NCBI GenBank assembly: GCA_014872805.1
Contig: WKFN01000014.1
Span: 1 to 64,000, forward strand
Source of the DNA: Opacimonas sp014872805
GTDB taxonomy: Bacteria; Pseudomonadota; Gammaproteobacteria; Enterobacterales; Alteromonadaceae
Direction: 5' to 3'
DNA length: 64,000 bases
In this document: one piece after another, positions 62,636 through 64,000 of the stretch
Numbering within the stretch: position 1 is the stretch's first letter
Layout of the letters: each line of letters starts with the position of its first letter
Made by a program: the position numbers and the translations under genes
Notes under the pieces: model-generated
Seen by the model: the letters and a program-made list of their open reading frames with translations, nothing else
Told to the model about the DNA's origin: nothing
Database searches by the model: none

Positions 62636-63289
62636 TTATGCAAAATAGGCTTCTAAATCGTCATTGCCACCAATGTGTTTACCGCCAATGAAGACCTGAG
62701 GTACGGTTTCACGACCAGTGACTGCTTTCAGTGAGGTAAGGGTCGCACCTCGTCCTAAAACAATTTCCTCATATTCAAACCCCTTCTCTGTCAGTAACAT
62801 TTTGGCTTTGTCGCAAAATGGGCAACCAGGCTTAGTAAATAGCGATGCGGCTTCCGGAACAATGGCATCTGGCGCAAGATACTCGAGCTTGGTATCGGCG
62901 TCAGATACTTCAAAAGGATCTCCTGGTATATCTGGTTCAATGAACATCTTTTTAATAACACCAACCACCAACATAGAATAGCGCCATGAACGCTTGCCAA
63001 AACCAATCGCTGACTTGTCTACAAGTAAGCCCATCTTATCGGTGAATTCGCCATTGCCATCTGGGATCATGGTAATGTTTTCGGCTTCTTGATCAGACAG
63101 CCAAGAGTTCATGACAAAGGTATCATTGACAGAGATACACACAATCTCATCCACACCATGCCAATTAAATAATTTGACACTCTGGTACTGGTTGTCCTTC
63201 GCTATTGGGTAAGTGTAGTGCACTCGTGTTGAATTTCTTCTATGGGTGATTGAGTTAGCCCTTAATGAGTATATGCACAAACTGAACAA
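62636..63289 (-). pseudogene. Peroxiredoxin-glutaredoxin hybrid gene with broken peroxidase half
   Basis: The C-terminal two thirds are a well-kept hybrid Prx5/glutaredoxin (PGdx type): GVDEIVCISVNDTFVMNSW, IPDGNGEFTDKMGLLV, FGKRSWRYSMLV, then glutaredoxin with the CPFC active site in FTKPGCPFCDKAKMLL and TVPQVFIGGKHIGG. The N-terminus is wrecked. The canonical peroxidatic-cysteine region (GAFTPTCSxxHLP) is absent from this frame; a relic FNTSALHLP occurs at 63207-63233 in another frame without its cysteine. The open frame begins with an unlikely TTG at 63289. At most a glutaredoxin could be made. Confidence 0.65.
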
Positions 63290-63398
63290 TTGATAGCCAA
63301 TAGAATGAATTGGTCTTATCGAACTTATGAATCAGTACTAATCATCCTTTAAACATTCATGTATAATTAACGGTGTTTGAACAATTAGTGACTTCTAA

Positions 63399-64000
63399 AT
63401 GAAATTTGTAGATGAGGCGGAAATCCGCGTTGAAGCCGGTGACGGTGGTAATGGTACAATCGGCTTTCGCCGCGAAAAATTCGTTCCCAAAGGTGGCCCT
63501 GATGGAGGCGACGGTGGTGACGGTGGTTCAGTGTATCTCGTTGCCGATGAAAACCTCAATACGTTGATTGATTTTCGCTTTGAGCGCTTTCATCGCGCTG
63601 AGCGTGGGCAAAATGGCCAAGGCAGTAATTGTACCGGTCGCGGTGGAGCTGATCTTGAAATCAAAGTCCCAATTGGTACTCGCGCAACCGATACCGAAAC
63701 CTTAGAAGTACTAGGTGATTTGTTGCAACATGGACAGCGCTTAAAAGTCGCACAAGGCGGCTTTCATGGTCTGGGAAATGCGCGCTTCAAAAGCTCAACC
63801 AACCGAGCACCGAGACAAAAGACCAATGGCACGCCCGGTGAAATTCGTAATTTGAAGCTGGAGTTGATGTTATTAGCTGATGTAGGGCTTCTTGGTCTGC
63901 CTAACGCCGGTAAATCAACCTTTATTCGTTCTGTCTCAGCGGCCAAACCCAAAGTGGCTGACTATCCATTTACCACATTAGTCCCTAATTTAGGTGTTGT
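63399..64000 (+). CDS. obgE: GTPase ObgE/CgtA, cut by right window edge
   Basis: The first 200 residues of Obg, the ribosome-associated GTPase. It starts at ATG 63399 (MKFVDEAEIRVEAGDGGNG). The glycine-rich OBG fold (about 1-158) is complete with GGPDGGDGGDGGSVYL and QGGFHGLGNARFKSSTNRAP. The G domain begins with the P-loop GLPNAGKSTFIR and the switch region DYPFTTLVPNLG before the edge. It lies downstream of rplU-rpmA but behind a terminator, so it likely has its own promoter. Confidence 0.97.
   Translation, partial: MKFVDEAEIRVEAGDGGNGTIGFRREKFVPKGGPDGGDGGDGGSVYLVADENLNTLIDFRFERFHRAERGQNGQGSNCTGRGGADLEIKVPIGTRATDTETLEVLGDLLQHGQRLKVAQGGFHGLGNARFKSSTNRAPRQKTNGTPGEIRNLKLELMLLADVGLLGLPNAGKSTFIRSVSAAKPKVADYPFTTLVPNLGV

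Noticed and set aside
1..64000. CRISPR arrays, tRNA and rRNA genes, integrase attachment sites
   Set aside because: No regularly spaced direct repeats, cloverleaf with CCA-end context or rRNA signature was seen; gaps between genes are mostly under 260 bases.

Overview
The window reads as a single chromosomal stretch from a mid-to-low GC marine-type gammaproteobacterium, most likely of the Alteromonadales or a close relative. The signs are a Dam-type mismatch repair endonuclease (MutH), the order ftsB-ispD-ispF-truD-surE-pcm-yqaA-nlpD-rpoS, rppH-ptsP, lgt-thyA, nudF-yqiB-yqiA-parE, an EF-P lysylation locus, a FadR-type site upstream of fadBA, and a PrsT-type TPR lipoprotein. Placement is inference from gene content and order; no 16S gene or other phylogenetic marker was compared.

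Layout. 0-1.2 kb is a decayed accessory patch: the 5' end of an IS3-family element whose insertion ends a reading frame, then leftovers of a PhoH-like ATPase and of a response-regulator receiver domain. 1.2-4.4 kb holds a DUF962 membrane protein, a CnoX-like chaperedoxin, purA and a VOC protein. 4.4-11.8 kb is a cell-wall and glutathione salvage block: gamma-glutamyltranspeptidase, an exported GH3 NagZ-like hexosaminidase, a NamZ-type (DUF1343) exo-muramidase, MurQ etherase and alanine racemase. Two short membrane-protein fossils lie in its intergenic gaps. 11.9-17.3 kb carries bifunctional putA and a CYTH-CHAD triphosphatase. A tandem pair of unrecognised paralogues (17.3-18.3 kb) sits before mutH.

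18.4-30.9 kb holds mutH, rppH-ptsP-tauE-lgt-thyA, azoR and pirin in divergent orientation, an AmpG-like permease, cysG and a DeaD helicase. 31.1-41.8 kb holds the PrsT-like lipoprotein, tolC, nudF-yqiB-yqiA-parE plus an unrecognised membrane-anchored protein directly behind parE, and a PriC-like small protein. 40.8-43.3 kb has epmB divergent from efp-epmA, so EF-P lies beside two of its modifying enzymes. 43.3-47.1 kb has small accessory genes (GNAT, periplasmic PPIase, rlmG, an AlkB-like oxygenase, bolA). 47.1-53.5 kb is the rpoS-to-ftsB block. 53.7-55.7 kb is a nagK-nagA pair. 55.8-59.2 kb is fadBA with a FadR-like operator. The window closes with pepQ, ispB, rplU-rpmA (with a good sigma70 promoter), a broken peroxiredoxin-glutaredoxin hybrid gene, and the start of obgE, which runs off the right edge.

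How genes work together. The most coherent theme is peptidoglycan salvage. An exported NagZ and NamZ could strip amino sugars from wall fragments, AmpG could import muropeptides, MurQ would turn MurNAc-6-phosphate into GlcNAc-6-phosphate, NagK and NagA would feed free GlcNAc into the same pool, and Alr would supply D-alanine for resynthesis. No clearly new defence or mobile system was found. The strongest leads are the exported NagZ/NamZ/MurQ cluster in a Gram-negative, the tandem orphan paralogues, the orphan protein behind parE, and several gene fossils. No tRNA, rRNA or CRISPR array was seen.
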